8,121 nucleotides of DNA from Actinomycetota bacterium (GTDB lineage Bacteria; Actinomycetota; Actinomycetes; Streptosporangiales; Streptosporangiaceae): NCBI GenBank assembly GCA_003140115.1, contig PLIQ01000521.1, positions 969 to 9,089 on the forward strand, in the 5' to 3' direction. How positions within the stretch are numbered: the stretch's first letter is position 1; every line of letters begins with the position of its first letter. Positions 1-5,504 of the stretch are shown here, one piece after another. Below the pieces are notes generated by a model. It did no database searches. It was not told where the DNA came from and saw only the letters and a list, made by a program, of their open reading frames with translations. The translations under genes and the position numbers were made by a program.

Positions 1-540
1 CACGCCGTCACAGGGGCAGGCAACGCCAGCTACTTCGGTCCGGTTGAGCTGCACAGCGGCCGCGCCGCGGCCCACCTCGGGCGTTGGGACGAGGCCGAAT
101 CGGAGCTTACCGCCGCGGCCGGCACGTGCCGGGCCACCGGCGCCGCCGCATTCGCCGTCGAGGCGGACTGTGAGCTGGCCGCCGCGCTCGCCCAGCGAGG
201 CAGCGACGACGATGCCGAACGGTCCCGCCAGCTTGCCCGGCGTGCCGCAGCCGCCGCGTCCGAACTCGGGATGCGACCCTGGCTGCAGCGGGCCCGAGCC
301 CTAGCCCAGGGGCCATCCCCTCGTCAGCCGACGGCATCAACGCTGACAGCACGGGAGCTAGAGGTCGCCGGGCTGGTCGCCGCGGGCAAGTCCAACCGCG
401 AGATCGCCTCGGCCCTGTTCCTTTCGGAGCGGACCGCCCAGAACCACGTGCAGCACATCCTCACCAAGCTCGGCTTGGCGAACCGCAGCCAGATCACGTC
501 ATGGGTCATCGCCCGCCAGATGAGTACCGCGATTGAGTAA
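1..540 (+). CDS. LuxR-family transcriptional regulator, C-terminal part (5' end outside window)
   Basis: The frame is open from base 1 to the TAA at 538-540, giving 179 residues with no start in the window that would make a complete protein. The last ~65 residues are a classic LuxR/GerE helix-turn-helix. It begins at TLTARELEVAGLVAAGKSN (about residues 114-132), followed by REIASALFLSERTAQNHV and the recognition helix HILTKLG. The ~110 residues before it are alanine- and arginine-rich helices (for example AAAHLGRWDEAESELTAAA) of the TPR-like kind that precedes the HTH in the large ATP-binding LuxR (LAL) regulators. LAL membership is therefore likely but unproven, because the NTPase part is missing. 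It should bind DNA and activate or repress a nearby operon. The small gene 74 bases downstream on the same strand is a possible target or partner. I am sure of the LuxR HTH and less sure of the subfamily. Confidence 0.93.
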   Translation, partial: HAVTGAGNASYFGPVELHSGRAAAHLGRWDEAESELTAAAGTCRATGAAAFAVEADCELAAALAQRGSDDDAERSRQLARRAAAAASELGMRPWLQRARALAQGPSPRQPTASTLTARELEVAGLVAAGKSNREIASALFLSERTAQNHVQHILTKLGLANRSQITSWVIARQMSTAIE

Positions 541-614
541 TTCGGCGGACGAACGCCGTGCCGTCTCCTGTCATCGTTCTCCTTGAACAGCCACAACCAA
601 AAAGGGAGAACACG

Positions 615-902
615 ATGCCGTACACCCACATCAGTCATGTTCCCGGCCACAGCCTCAGCGATTACCAGGCGGTCGCCGATGTGCTCGGTCCCGAACCCCC
701 GGCCGGCCGCCTCGCCCTCATCGTCGGAGAGACCGACGGCGCCTTGCACATCGTGGATGTCTGGGACGACAAAGCTCACGCCGACCTCTTCGCAGCCGAG
801 CGGCTCATGCCGGCGTTCCAGCAGGCAGGCCTAAAACCCGGCCCAGAGGAGTCCTACCTCGAGTTCGACACCAGCGTGCTCGAACTCGGCGCCCGGCTCT
901 GA
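615..902 (+). CDS. Small ABM-like (dimeric alpha/beta barrel) protein, function unknown
   Basis: 95 residues. I chose the ATG at 615 because GGGAG at 604-608 sits 6 bases upstream. The longer in-frame reading from 558 lacks such a site and would add an unconserved-looking N-terminus. The protein starts MPYTHISHVPGHSLSDYQ and alternates strands and helices: HISHVPG, an amphipathic helix to about residue 30, the strand RLALIVGETDGALHIVDVWD, then helix KAHADLFAAERLMPAFQQAG. This is the ferredoxin-like alpha/beta barrel pattern of the antibiotic biosynthesis monooxygenase (ABM) / YdhR-like superfamily. The 'VDVWD...H...F' strand-helix transition is typical of those folds. I see no diagnostic catalytic residue, so enzymatic activity is not claimed. 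It could be a small monooxygenase or a stress-related dimeric barrel. It lies downstream of the LuxR gene on the same strand, so co-transcription is possible. Confidence 0.82.
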   Translation: MPYTHISHVPGHSLSDYQAVADVLGPEPPAGRLALIVGETDGALHIVDVWDDKAHADLFAAERLMPAFQQAGLKPGPEESYLEFDTSVLELGARL

Positions 903-965
903 CGAACTCCTCCGCGCTGCTTGCAGACTTCTGCGGGCAGCAGACGCGACACGTTATGCGCGGGG

Positions 966-982
966 GCCACGCGAAGCGTGGC
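966..982 (+). terminator. Hairpin GCCACGC-GAA-GCGTGGC, possible terminator of the ABM-like gene
   Basis: A perfect 7-bp stem closes a GAA triloop, 64 bases after the stop of the ABM-like gene. The inner GCGAAGC is known to form an unusually stable DNA mini-hairpin. There is no T-run after it, so it is not a canonical intrinsic terminator. Actinobacterial terminators often lack the U-tract, which keeps the call open. It could equally be an operator or an mRNA-stability element. Confidence 0.4.
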
Positions 983-1022
983 AGCTTCCATGATCACCTG
1001 GCACTTACCGGTATGTGCGCCT

Positions 1023-1039
1023 GCCGCGCGGGGCGCGGC
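1023..1039. repeat. Perfect inverted repeat GCCGCGC-GGG-GCGCGGC
   Basis: A 7-bp G/C-only stem with a 3-base loop, in the gap upstream of the RHIM-motif operon. It has the same stem and loop length as the hairpin 41 bases before it, and it also begins GCC and ends GGC. No T-run follows. It may be a second terminator-like stem or a regulatory structure. Short GC palindromes do arise by chance in such GC-rich DNA. Confidence 0.35.
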
Positions 1040-1122
1040 GCCCTGGGCACCTTCCACGGTCGTGCGCGCTGGTTTTGCTTGCGGGTGACCGTGACTACCC
1101 GTAGCCGGGCACGCGGCGGGCA

Positions 1123-1138
1123 CGGATCTTGTGATCCG
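1123..1138. repeat. Inverted repeat CGGATC-TTGT-GATCCG, possible operator
   Basis: A perfect 6-bp inverted repeat with a 4-base spacer, about 70 bases before the start of the RHIM-motif gene. It lies just downstream of the weak promoter-like pair at 1079-1107, a position where a repressor site or 5'-leader hairpin would act. No regulator in the window is obviously linked to it. Confidence 0.3.
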
Positions 1139-1186
1139 CAGCTTGTGGCCACTGGACACTGAGCGTGAGAGCATATGTCCGTTACC

Positions 1187-1207
1187 GAGAGGTGGGAGTC
1201 CGGGCGG
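1187..1207 (+). promoter_or_regulatory. Ribosome binding site deciding the start at 1208
   Basis: GAGAGG at 1187-1192 and GGGAG at 1194-1198 lie 9-15 bases before the ATG at 1208. The alternative in-frame ATG at 1175 has no comparable purine-rich site at proper spacing. The protein from 1208 begins MDPVTLVVTALAAG, which matches how I remember members of this small helical family starting. Confidence 0.6.
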
Positions 1208-1612
1208 ATGGATCCGGTCACGTTGGTTGTGACTGCGCTTGCCGCAGGCGCGGCCTCCGCGCTGCAGGACGGGACGTCGTCAGCGGTGAAGGATGCGTAC
1301 GCGCGGTTGAAGGCTCTGGTGATGAAGCGGTTGGCTGGCCGCCCCGCTGGGGAACTGGTGCTGGCCGAGCATGAGGCTGCTCCGCAGACGTGGGAAGCGC
1401 CGCTGGCTGCTGAGCTGTCCGCAGCGGGCGCTGAGGATGATGCTGGTCTGGTGGCTGCGGCACGGGTACTGATGAGCCTGGTGGATGAGGCAGGGTCGCG
1501 GTCCGGGAAGTACCTCGTCGTGGTCCGTGAGTCTCAGGGCGTGCAGGTCGGTGACCACAACACGCAGCCCACCACCTTCGGGCCGCGGCCGACTCAGGGA
1601 AGACCCGACTGA
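1208..1612 (+). CDS. Putative amyloid-signalling effector: N-terminal helical (Bell-like) domain with C-terminal RHIM-like motif
   Basis: 134 residues. Residues 1-20 (MDPVTLVVTALAAGAASALQ) form a hydrophobic, Ala/Gly-rich helix that could insert in a membrane. Residues 22-43 (SSAVKDAYARLKALVMKRL) are a basic amphipathic helix. Further acidic helices run to about residue 95. Residues 101-106 (KYLVVV) are a beta-strand-like lead-in, and residues 111-120 are GVQVGDHNTQ. The core VQVG fits the RHIM consensus [IV]-Q-[IVL]-G, and the following D-x-N resembles the RIPK1/RIPK3 RHIM turn. The tail is short and disordered (PTTFGPRPTQGRPD). In bacteria such motifs sit at the C-terminus of small effectors encoded beside NLR-like NTPases whose N-terminus carries the same motif, exactly as here. 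The helical part resembles the bacterial domain compared in that literature with fungal HeLo/HELL (called Bell, from memory). I infer that aggregation of the C-terminus clusters the N-terminal helices at the membrane. The stop TGA (1610-1612) is one base from the NTPase start, so the two are coupled. Confidence 0.78.
   Translation: MDPVTLVVTALAAGAASALQDGTSSAVKDAYARLKALVMKRLAGRPAGELVLAEHEAAPQTWEAPLAAELSAAGAEDDAGLVAAARVLMSLVDEAGSRSGKYLVVVRESQGVQVGDHNTQPTTFGPRPTQGRPD
1538..1567 (+). other. RHIM-like amyloid motif, effector copy (GVQVGDHNTQ)
   Basis: Codes for residues 111-120 of the small protein. With the preceding Gln codon, the 33 bases at 1535-1567 match 26 of 33 bases of the copy at 1671-1703 in the NTPase gene, including 12 identical bases in a row (CAGGTCGGTGAC). 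Several of the differences are third-position changes, and the residue changes fall after VQVGD. This pattern suggests the two copies are held to the same amino acid sequence, or arose by duplication. Confidence 0.8.
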
Positions 1613-1616
1613 TGTG
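1594..1616 (+). promoter_or_regulatory. Translational coupling site: AGGGAAG, then TGA-T-GTG
   Basis: The ribosome site AGGGAAG at 1596-1602 lies inside the end of the effector gene, 11 bases before GTG at 1614-1616. The effector stop TGA is at 1610-1612, so a single base separates stop and start. A terminating ribosome can reinitiate directly, fixing the ratio of effector to sensor. This site is also why I place the NTPase start at 1614 rather than at the far-upstream ATG 1485, which lies out of frame within the effector gene. Confidence 0.65.
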
Positions 1617-3518
1617 AGCAGCGGTCCTGGTGCTGAGGATCCCCCAAGCCGGCCGGACATATCGGGCGGGCAAGGTGTTCAGGTCGGTGACTACGGCACC
1701 CAGGACAACAAATACATTCAGACCTACATCGAGACACAGGTGATCCAGCCGCCCCCTGTCCCTGTCGCCGGGCAGGTGGCGGCTGGTCCGCGGGTGCCGG
1801 GCAGCGTACCGCGGGTGTGGAACATCCCGCCCCGTAACCCTGGGTTCACCGGCCGGGGCGATCTGCTGGAGGCGGTGCGGGAGCGGCTGCTGGCCGGGGA
1901 TAACGCGGCGGTGCAGGCCCTGCACGGAATGGGCGGGGTGGGCAAGACCCAGCTGGCGACGGAGTACGCGTGGCGGTTCGCCGGTGCCTACGAGCTGGGC
2001 TGGTGGGTCGATGCGGAGCAGGGCGGGCTGATCGGGGACCAGTTCGCCGCGCTGGGGGCCGCGCTGCGCTGTGTCGAGCCCGGAGCGTCGATCGAGGCCG
2101 TGCGGGCGGCGGTGCTGGGCGAGCTGCGGGACCAGGGGCGGTGGCTGCTGGTGTTCGACAACGCCCAGGTTCCGGAGGACCTGACCGGGTGGCTGCCGGG
2201 CGGCGGGCACGTGCTGATCACCTCTCGCGAGCGCCGGTGGGCTCAGATCGCGGCGCCGGTCGAGGTGGACGTGCTGGCCCGGGACGAGTCGGTCACGCTG
2301 CTGACGGGCCAGGTGAACGAGCTGGCCGAGGCCGCCGCCGGACGGCTGGCCGCCGAGCTGGGTGACCTGCCGCTGGCCCTGGCGCAGGCGGCCGAGTACA
2401 TGGCCGAGACGGGAATGGACGCCGCGGAGTACCTGGGGCTGCTGCGCACCCGGACGCGGGAGATCCTGGACCAGGGCCGCCCGGGGTCGTACCCTATGTC
2501 GCTGGCCGCCGCGACTGGTCTAGCCGCCGACCAGCTCGCCCGCGATGATCCGCCCGCCGCCGAGCTGGCCGGTCTGTGCGCGTTCCTAGCCCCCGAGCCG
2601 GTTCCGGTGGACCTGTTCACCGGCGCGGCGGAGGAACTGCCCGCCGATCTGGCGGCCCGGGCGGCGGACCCGATCGCGTGGCGGCAGACCCTGGCCCAGG
2701 TGAGCAGGCACGCGCTGGCCCGGCTGGACCACCGAGGGTTGCAGATGCACCGGCTGATCCAGGCCATCCTGCGCGACCGTCTCACCCCCGAGCAGGCCAC
2801 CGCGACCAGGGAGCGAGCCGAGGCGATCCTGAGCACCAGCAATCCGGGCGACCCGGGCAATCCGGCCACCTGGCCGCGGTGGGCACAGCTGATGCCCCAT
2901 GTGCTGGCCGCCGATCTCGCCGCCACTACCAGCCCTAACATGCGCTGGCTGGCCTGCTATGCGAGCTGGTACATGCTCGCCCGCGGCGACATCCGCAGCA
3001 GCTACGACCTCGCCGCAAGCCTCCACCCGCGATGGTGCGAGCGCCTGGGCGGTGACGAGGAAAGCGTGCTGTCGATGGCTCATCAGCTTGCCTTTGCGCT
3101 CTACAACCTGGGCCGCTACGTCGAGGCCCGGGACCTGGCGCAGGAGGTCGCCGCGCGCGCTCGCCAGGTGCTAGGCGAGGACCACGAGAACACCCTGGTG
3201 TACGCCAATACCCTGGCCATCAGCCTGCGCGGACTAGGCGAGGTACAAGCGGCCCGGGACCTGGACCAGGACACCTTGGACCGCCGCCGCCGGGTACTAG
3301 GCGAGGACCACCCCGACACCCTGGCCTCCGCGATCAACCTAGCCCTCAACCTGCACAGGCTGGGTGAGGTGCAGGCAGCCCGCGACCTGGGCCAGGACAC
3401 CTTCGACCGTTGCCGCCGGGTACTGGGCGCCGACCACCCCAACACCCTGCAGTCGGCGAACAACCTGGCCGCCGACCTGCGGGCGCTGGGTGAGGCTGGC
3501 GATGGGGCGGGGCGCTAG
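1614..3518 (+). CDS. NLR-like signal-transducing NTPase: N-terminal RHIM-like motif, NB-ARC, TPR repeats
   Basis: 634 residues from a GTG start. Residues 21-30 are GVQVGDYGTQ, the mate of the effector motif. Residues 31-70 form a polar, then Pro/Val-rich linker. FTGRGDLL at 78-85 opens the NB-ARC. The P-loop GMGGVGKTQ is at 105-113, WWVDAEQ at 130-136, Walker B LLVFDNA at 178-184 (D182), the RNBS-B/sensor HVLITSRE at 199-206, and the GLPL-type motif GDLPLAL at 250-256. The winged-helix segment ends in MHRLIQ at 378-383, the usual counterpart of plant MHD. After a helical linker, TPRs with a 42-residue period follow (GGDEESVL 479, GEDHENTL 521, GEDHPDTL 563, GADHPNTL 605). This is the STAND/NLR layout: the TPRs sense, ATP binding drives oligomerisation, and the N-terminal motif signals to the effector encoded just upstream. 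The TPR array stops mid-unit with the unusual tail GEAGDGAGR, so the C-terminus may be shortened. Family members I recall often carry more repeats. The trigger is unknown. Confidence 0.92.
   Translation: MSSGPGAEDPPSRPDISGGQGVQVGDYGTQDNKYIQTYIETQVIQPPPVPVAGQVAAGPRVPGSVPRVWNIPPRNPGFTGRGDLLEAVRERLLAGDNAAVQALHGMGGVGKTQLATEYAWRFAGAYELGWWVDAEQGGLIGDQFAALGAALRCVEPGASIEAVRAAVLGELRDQGRWLLVFDNAQVPEDLTGWLPGGGHVLITSRERRWAQIAAPVEVDVLARDESVTLLTGQVNELAEAAAGRLAAELGDLPLALAQAAEYMAETGMDAAEYLGLLRTRTREILDQGRPGSYPMSLAAATGLAADQLARDDPPAAELAGLCAFLAPEPVPVDLFTGAAEELPADLAARAADPIAWRQTLAQVSRHALARLDHRGLQMHRLIQAILRDRLTPEQATATRERAEAILSTSNPGDPGNPATWPRWAQLMPHVLAADLAATTSPNMRWLACYASWYMLARGDIRSSYDLAASLHPRWCERLGGDEESVLSMAHQLAFALYNLGRYVEARDLAQEVAARARQVLGEDHENTLVYANTLAISLRGLGEVQAARDLDQDTLDRRRRVLGEDHPDTLASAINLALNLHRLGEVQAARDLGQDTFDRCRRVLGADHPNTLQSANNLAADLRALGEAGDGAGR
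1674..1703 (+). other. RHIM-like amyloid motif, NTPase copy (GVQVGDYGTQ)
   Basis: Codes for residues 21-30 of the NTPase, about 75 residues before the P-loop and in an otherwise low-complexity N-terminus. It shares GVQVGD-x-x-TQ with the effector's C-terminal motif. Placement at the N-terminus of the receptor and the C-terminus of the effector is the arrangement described for bacterial and fungal NLR/effector amyloid pairs. Confidence 0.8.
3048..3515 (+). repeat. 126-base tandem TPR-coding repeat, about 3.7 units
   Basis: Units begin at 3048, 3174, 3300 and 3426. The last is cut after 90 bases by the stop codon. Units two and three are the most alike (GED-H-x-N/D-TL ... LGEVQAARDL-x-QDT). 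Unit one is more diverged. The unit is 42 residues, the TPR_10/TPR_12-type length seen in kinesin-light-chain-like repeats of actinobacterial NB-ARC proteins. The likeness at base level would allow gain or loss of units by recombination. Confidence 0.75.
3515..3518. other. Shared CTAG: convergent stop codons of the NTPase and the MFS exporter
   Basis: The NTPase stop TAG is at 3516-3518 on the plus strand. The exporter stop TAG is at 3517-3515 on the minus strand. The two reading frames thus overlap by the 4-base palindrome CTAG, with no intergenic space for an ordinary terminator between them. Confidence 0.9.
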
Positions 3519-4939
3519 TCCCTGGATAGGGCGGTGTTGGGGACGGCGGGGAGGGCCAGGGCGGCGAGGGCGGCGACGCCGGCAATCACCGCGAGGACCG
3601 CGCCCACCAGGTGCAGGGCGGGGACGGGGCCGTGGGTGCGGGACTGGGTGGCGTACAGGGCGGCGAGCAGGCCTATGCCGAACGACCCGGCGATCCGCTG
3701 GCAGGTGTTGAACAGGGTGTTCGCGTCGTTGAGCTGGTCGGGGCGGAGGGGCTCGGTTAGGGCCTGGAGGAGCGGGTTGATGACCAGGCCGATGGAGACC
3801 GAGCGGACGGCCAGGATGAGGGCGATCAGCCATAGCGGGGTGGTGGCGGTGACCAGGAACAGGGCGAGGCTGGCTACGGCCAGGATGGCGAACCCGGCCA
3901 GGACGGTGAGCCGGATGGTGAGGCGGGTGAGCAGGCGGGGGGCCAGCGCGGTGGACAGGCCGGTGATCAGGCCTTGCGGGAGCAGGGTCAGGCCTGCGGC
4001 CAGCGCGCTGCGGCCTTGCACCGACTGGACGAAGACCGGGAGGAGAAACACCGCGGCCCAGGTCACCACCGAGGCCAGCGCGGACAGCGCCATGGACAGG
4101 GCGGGCACCGGGTGGCGGGCCAGCGAGAGGTCGAGCGCGGGCTGGTCGCGGCGCGGGGCCCAGCGGATGTAACCGGCTAGTAGGGCTGCGCCCGCGGCCA
4201 GCGGGATCAGGGTGGCGGCCGAGGTCCAGCCGGACGCGGCGCCCTGGCTGGCCCCGAACAGCAGGCCGGTCAGGCCGGCCGCGAGCAGGATCAGCCCGGG
4301 CAGGTCGAACCGGGCTCCCGGGGTGCGGCCGGGGGCCAGGCCGGGCGGGACGAGCCGGACCGCGAGCGCGGCCAGGATTCCGAGCGGGACGTTGATGAGA
4401 AAGATGGCGCGCCAGCCGACCGCACCGATCAGCGCTCCGCCGACGGTCGGGCCGAGCGCGGGGCCGAGGAACAGCATGATGCCGGCCGCCGGGGAGATGG
4501 AACGGGCGGCGCCGGTCGCCCGGCCGAGCAGCATGCTCATGGCCAGCGGCACCAGCGGCGCGGCGACGAGGCCCTGTAGTACCCGGGCGGCGACCAGCAC
4601 GGCGGCGTCCGGGGCCAGCGCGCACAGCGCGGAGGCGACGGTGAACGCGATGACGCTCACCCGGTACACGGGCAGGGTGCCGGACCGGCGGGCCAGGTAG
4701 GCGGTGCCGGCCAGGCCGGCGCCGAGGGCGAGCAGGTAGCCGCTCACCGTCCACTGCACCGTGCTCAGGCCGGCGTGCAACTCGCGGGCGATCGGCTCGA
4801 CCGCCACGTTCACAATGCTGGAGTCGAGCATGGACAGCAGCGGGCCGGCCAGCAGCGCGTACTGGACCAGCGGGCCGAGGCGGGGCGGGCGCGCGGGGTC
4901 CGCGTCTTGCGGCGAGGACAGCTCGGCGCGCGCGGTCAC
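3515..4939 (-). CDS. MFS drug exporter, DHA2 (EmrB/QacA-like) 14-TM family
   Basis: 474 residues, an integral membrane protein expected to export toxic compounds using the proton gradient. Family signatures are clear. The TM1 motif LDSSIVNVA (38-46) is the D1 signature of 14-TM exporters. VAARVLQG (116-123) is a motif-B-like arginine segment. GPALGPTVGG (159-168) followed by WRAIFLINVPLG (176-187) is motif C plus the DHA2 signature. The remaining sequence is a run of hydrophobic helices to LALPAVPN at the end. The motif A loop, usually G-x-L-a-D-r-x-G-r-k/r, is degenerate here (YLARRSGTLPVYR, 81-93): the conserved Asp is Arg and the last basic pair is changed. The start is a GTG that overlaps the PadR stop in the bases GTGA (4939-4936), so translation is coupled to the repressor gene. 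PadR-type repressors commonly control the exporter they are encoded with. The substrate cannot be read from sequence. Confidence 0.93.
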   Translation of the reverse strand: MTARAELSSPQDADPARPPRLGPLVQYALLAGPLLSMLDSSIVNVAVEPIARELHAGLSTVQWTVSGYLLALGAGLAGTAYLARRSGTLPVYRVSVIAFTVASALCALAPDAAVLVAARVLQGLVAAPLVPLAMSMLLGRATGAARSISPAAGIMLFLGPALGPTVGGALIGAVGWRAIFLINVPLGILAALAVRLVPPGLAPGRTPGARFDLPGLILLAAGLTGLLFGASQGAASGWTSAATLIPLAAGAALLAGYIRWAPRRDQPALDLSLARHPVPALSMALSALASVVTWAAVFLLPVFVQSVQGRSALAAGLTLLPQGLITGLSTALAPRLLTRLTIRLTVLAGFAILAVASLALFLVTATTPLWLIALILAVRSVSIGLVINPLLQALTEPLRPDQLNDANTLFNTCQRIAGSFGIGLLAALYATQSRTHGPVPALHLVGAVLAVIAGVAALAALALPAVPNTALSRD

Positions 4940-5502
4940 GGGGCGGGGTGCGCGCTGGGCTCTGGGGCCAGGCTGGGGTCTGGGGCCGGGTGGGCGGCGA
5001 GGTGGTCGAGGGTGGCCAGCCAGGTTAGTTCGTGTTCGTGGCGGCGGATGAGTTCGGCGGTGGCTAGCTCGCCCCAGCGCTCGGCGTGCTCGGTGGCTAG
5101 GGCGAGCATCGTCTTTAGGTGCGCCAGCTGGGACTGCACGGCGCGGGTGCGGGCGGCTAGGACCACGGCCCGTTCGGAGGAATTGAGGAGAGAGAACTGG
5201 CCGAGACGGGCCAGGAACTCGCGGTCATCAGCCGCATGGTCAGGGGGAAAGTCGGCGAGCATGTCATGCAGGAGTTCGTGGCCTACCTCGGTCAGCGTGT
5301 AGACCAGCCGGGGCGGGCGGCCGTCCTGGGGCTGCGCGGTCTTGGTCACCGCGCCCGCCTCCTCGAACCGCTTGAGGGCGGGGTACAGCGAGTTGTTGTG
5401 CAGCACGACGCCGGTCGTCTGCTCCACACGCTTGCGCAGTTCGTACCCGTGCGCGGGGCCGGACCGCAGCCGCCGCAGGATCAGGATCTCGATGTACGAC
5501 AT
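4936..5502 (-). CDS. PadR-family transcriptional repressor
   Basis: 188 residues. The N-terminal winged helix (about 1-80) is a textbook PadR: MSYIEILILRRLRSGPAHGY is helix 1 with the G-P-x-HGYEL signature, NNSLYPALKRFEEAGAV is the recognition helix, and RPPRLVYTLTEVGHELL is the wing and final helix. The C-terminal ~80 residues (FLARLGQFSLLNSSERAVVL, then a long helix with TRAVQSQLAHLKTM) fit the PadR/Vir C-terminal dimerisation helices. The last 15 residues are Pro/Ala-rich. It should act as a dimer that binds a palindrome and lets go when a drug binds. The exporter gene directly downstream overlaps it by 4 bases, so an autoregulated repressor-pump operon is the natural reading. The ATG is preceded only by GGACGG touching the start codon, so the transcript may be leaderless or nearly so. 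Confidence 0.94.
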   Translation of the reverse strand: MSYIEILILRRLRSGPAHGYELRKRVEQTTGVVLHNNSLYPALKRFEEAGAVTKTAQPQDGRPPRLVYTLTEVGHELLHDMLADFPPDHAADDREFLARLGQFSLLNSSERAVVLAARTRAVQSQLAHLKTMLALATEHAERWGELATAELIRRHEHELTWLATLDHLAAHPAPDPSLAPEPSAHPAP

Positions 5503-5504
5503 AC

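Larger units (their letters stand above)
903..1207. other. 305-base non-coding gap with three hairpins and the likely promoter region of the RHIM/NTPase operon
   Basis: I see no convincing gene here. The short open frames have no family-like sequence and no good ribosome site. The gap contains three perfect inverted repeats (966-982, 1023-1039 and 1123-1138, listed separately) and an 8-base palindrome GTGGCCAC at 1145-1152. A weak sigma70-like pair, TTGCGG at 1079-1084 and TAGCCG at 1102-1107 with 17-base spacing, could serve the downstream operon, but the -10 match is poor. The gap separates the ABM-like gene from the next operon and must hold a terminator, a promoter, or both. Confidence 0.5.

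Noticed and set aside
1175..1207. Upstream in-frame ATG at 1175 as the start of the RHIM-motif protein
   Set aside because: Poor ribosome site, and it adds 11 polar residues before MDPVTLVV. The ATG at 1208 has a good site and gives the expected hydrophobic N-terminus. It remains a possible alternative.
1485..1613. ATG at 1485 as the NTPase start
   Set aside because: It would overlap the effector gene by 128 bases with a low-complexity Arg/Ser extension. GTG 1614 has a ribosome site and couples to the effector stop.
1218..2210. 330-residue open frame on the minus strand under the effector/NTPase genes
   Set aside because: Pro/Arg/His/Gln-rich translation with no recognisable domain, antisense to two well-supported genes. 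Typical of the long spurious frames in GC-rich DNA.
3048..3515. Repeat array considered as CRISPR or a non-coding satellite
   Set aside because: The 126-base period is a multiple of three, the repeats diverge as coding sequence, and they translate to 42-residue TPRs.
3339..4754. 471-residue open frame on the minus strand overlapping the MFS gene
   Set aside because: Arg/Pro-rich shadow of the exporter in another frame. The MFS frame carries the family motifs and hydrophobic helices.
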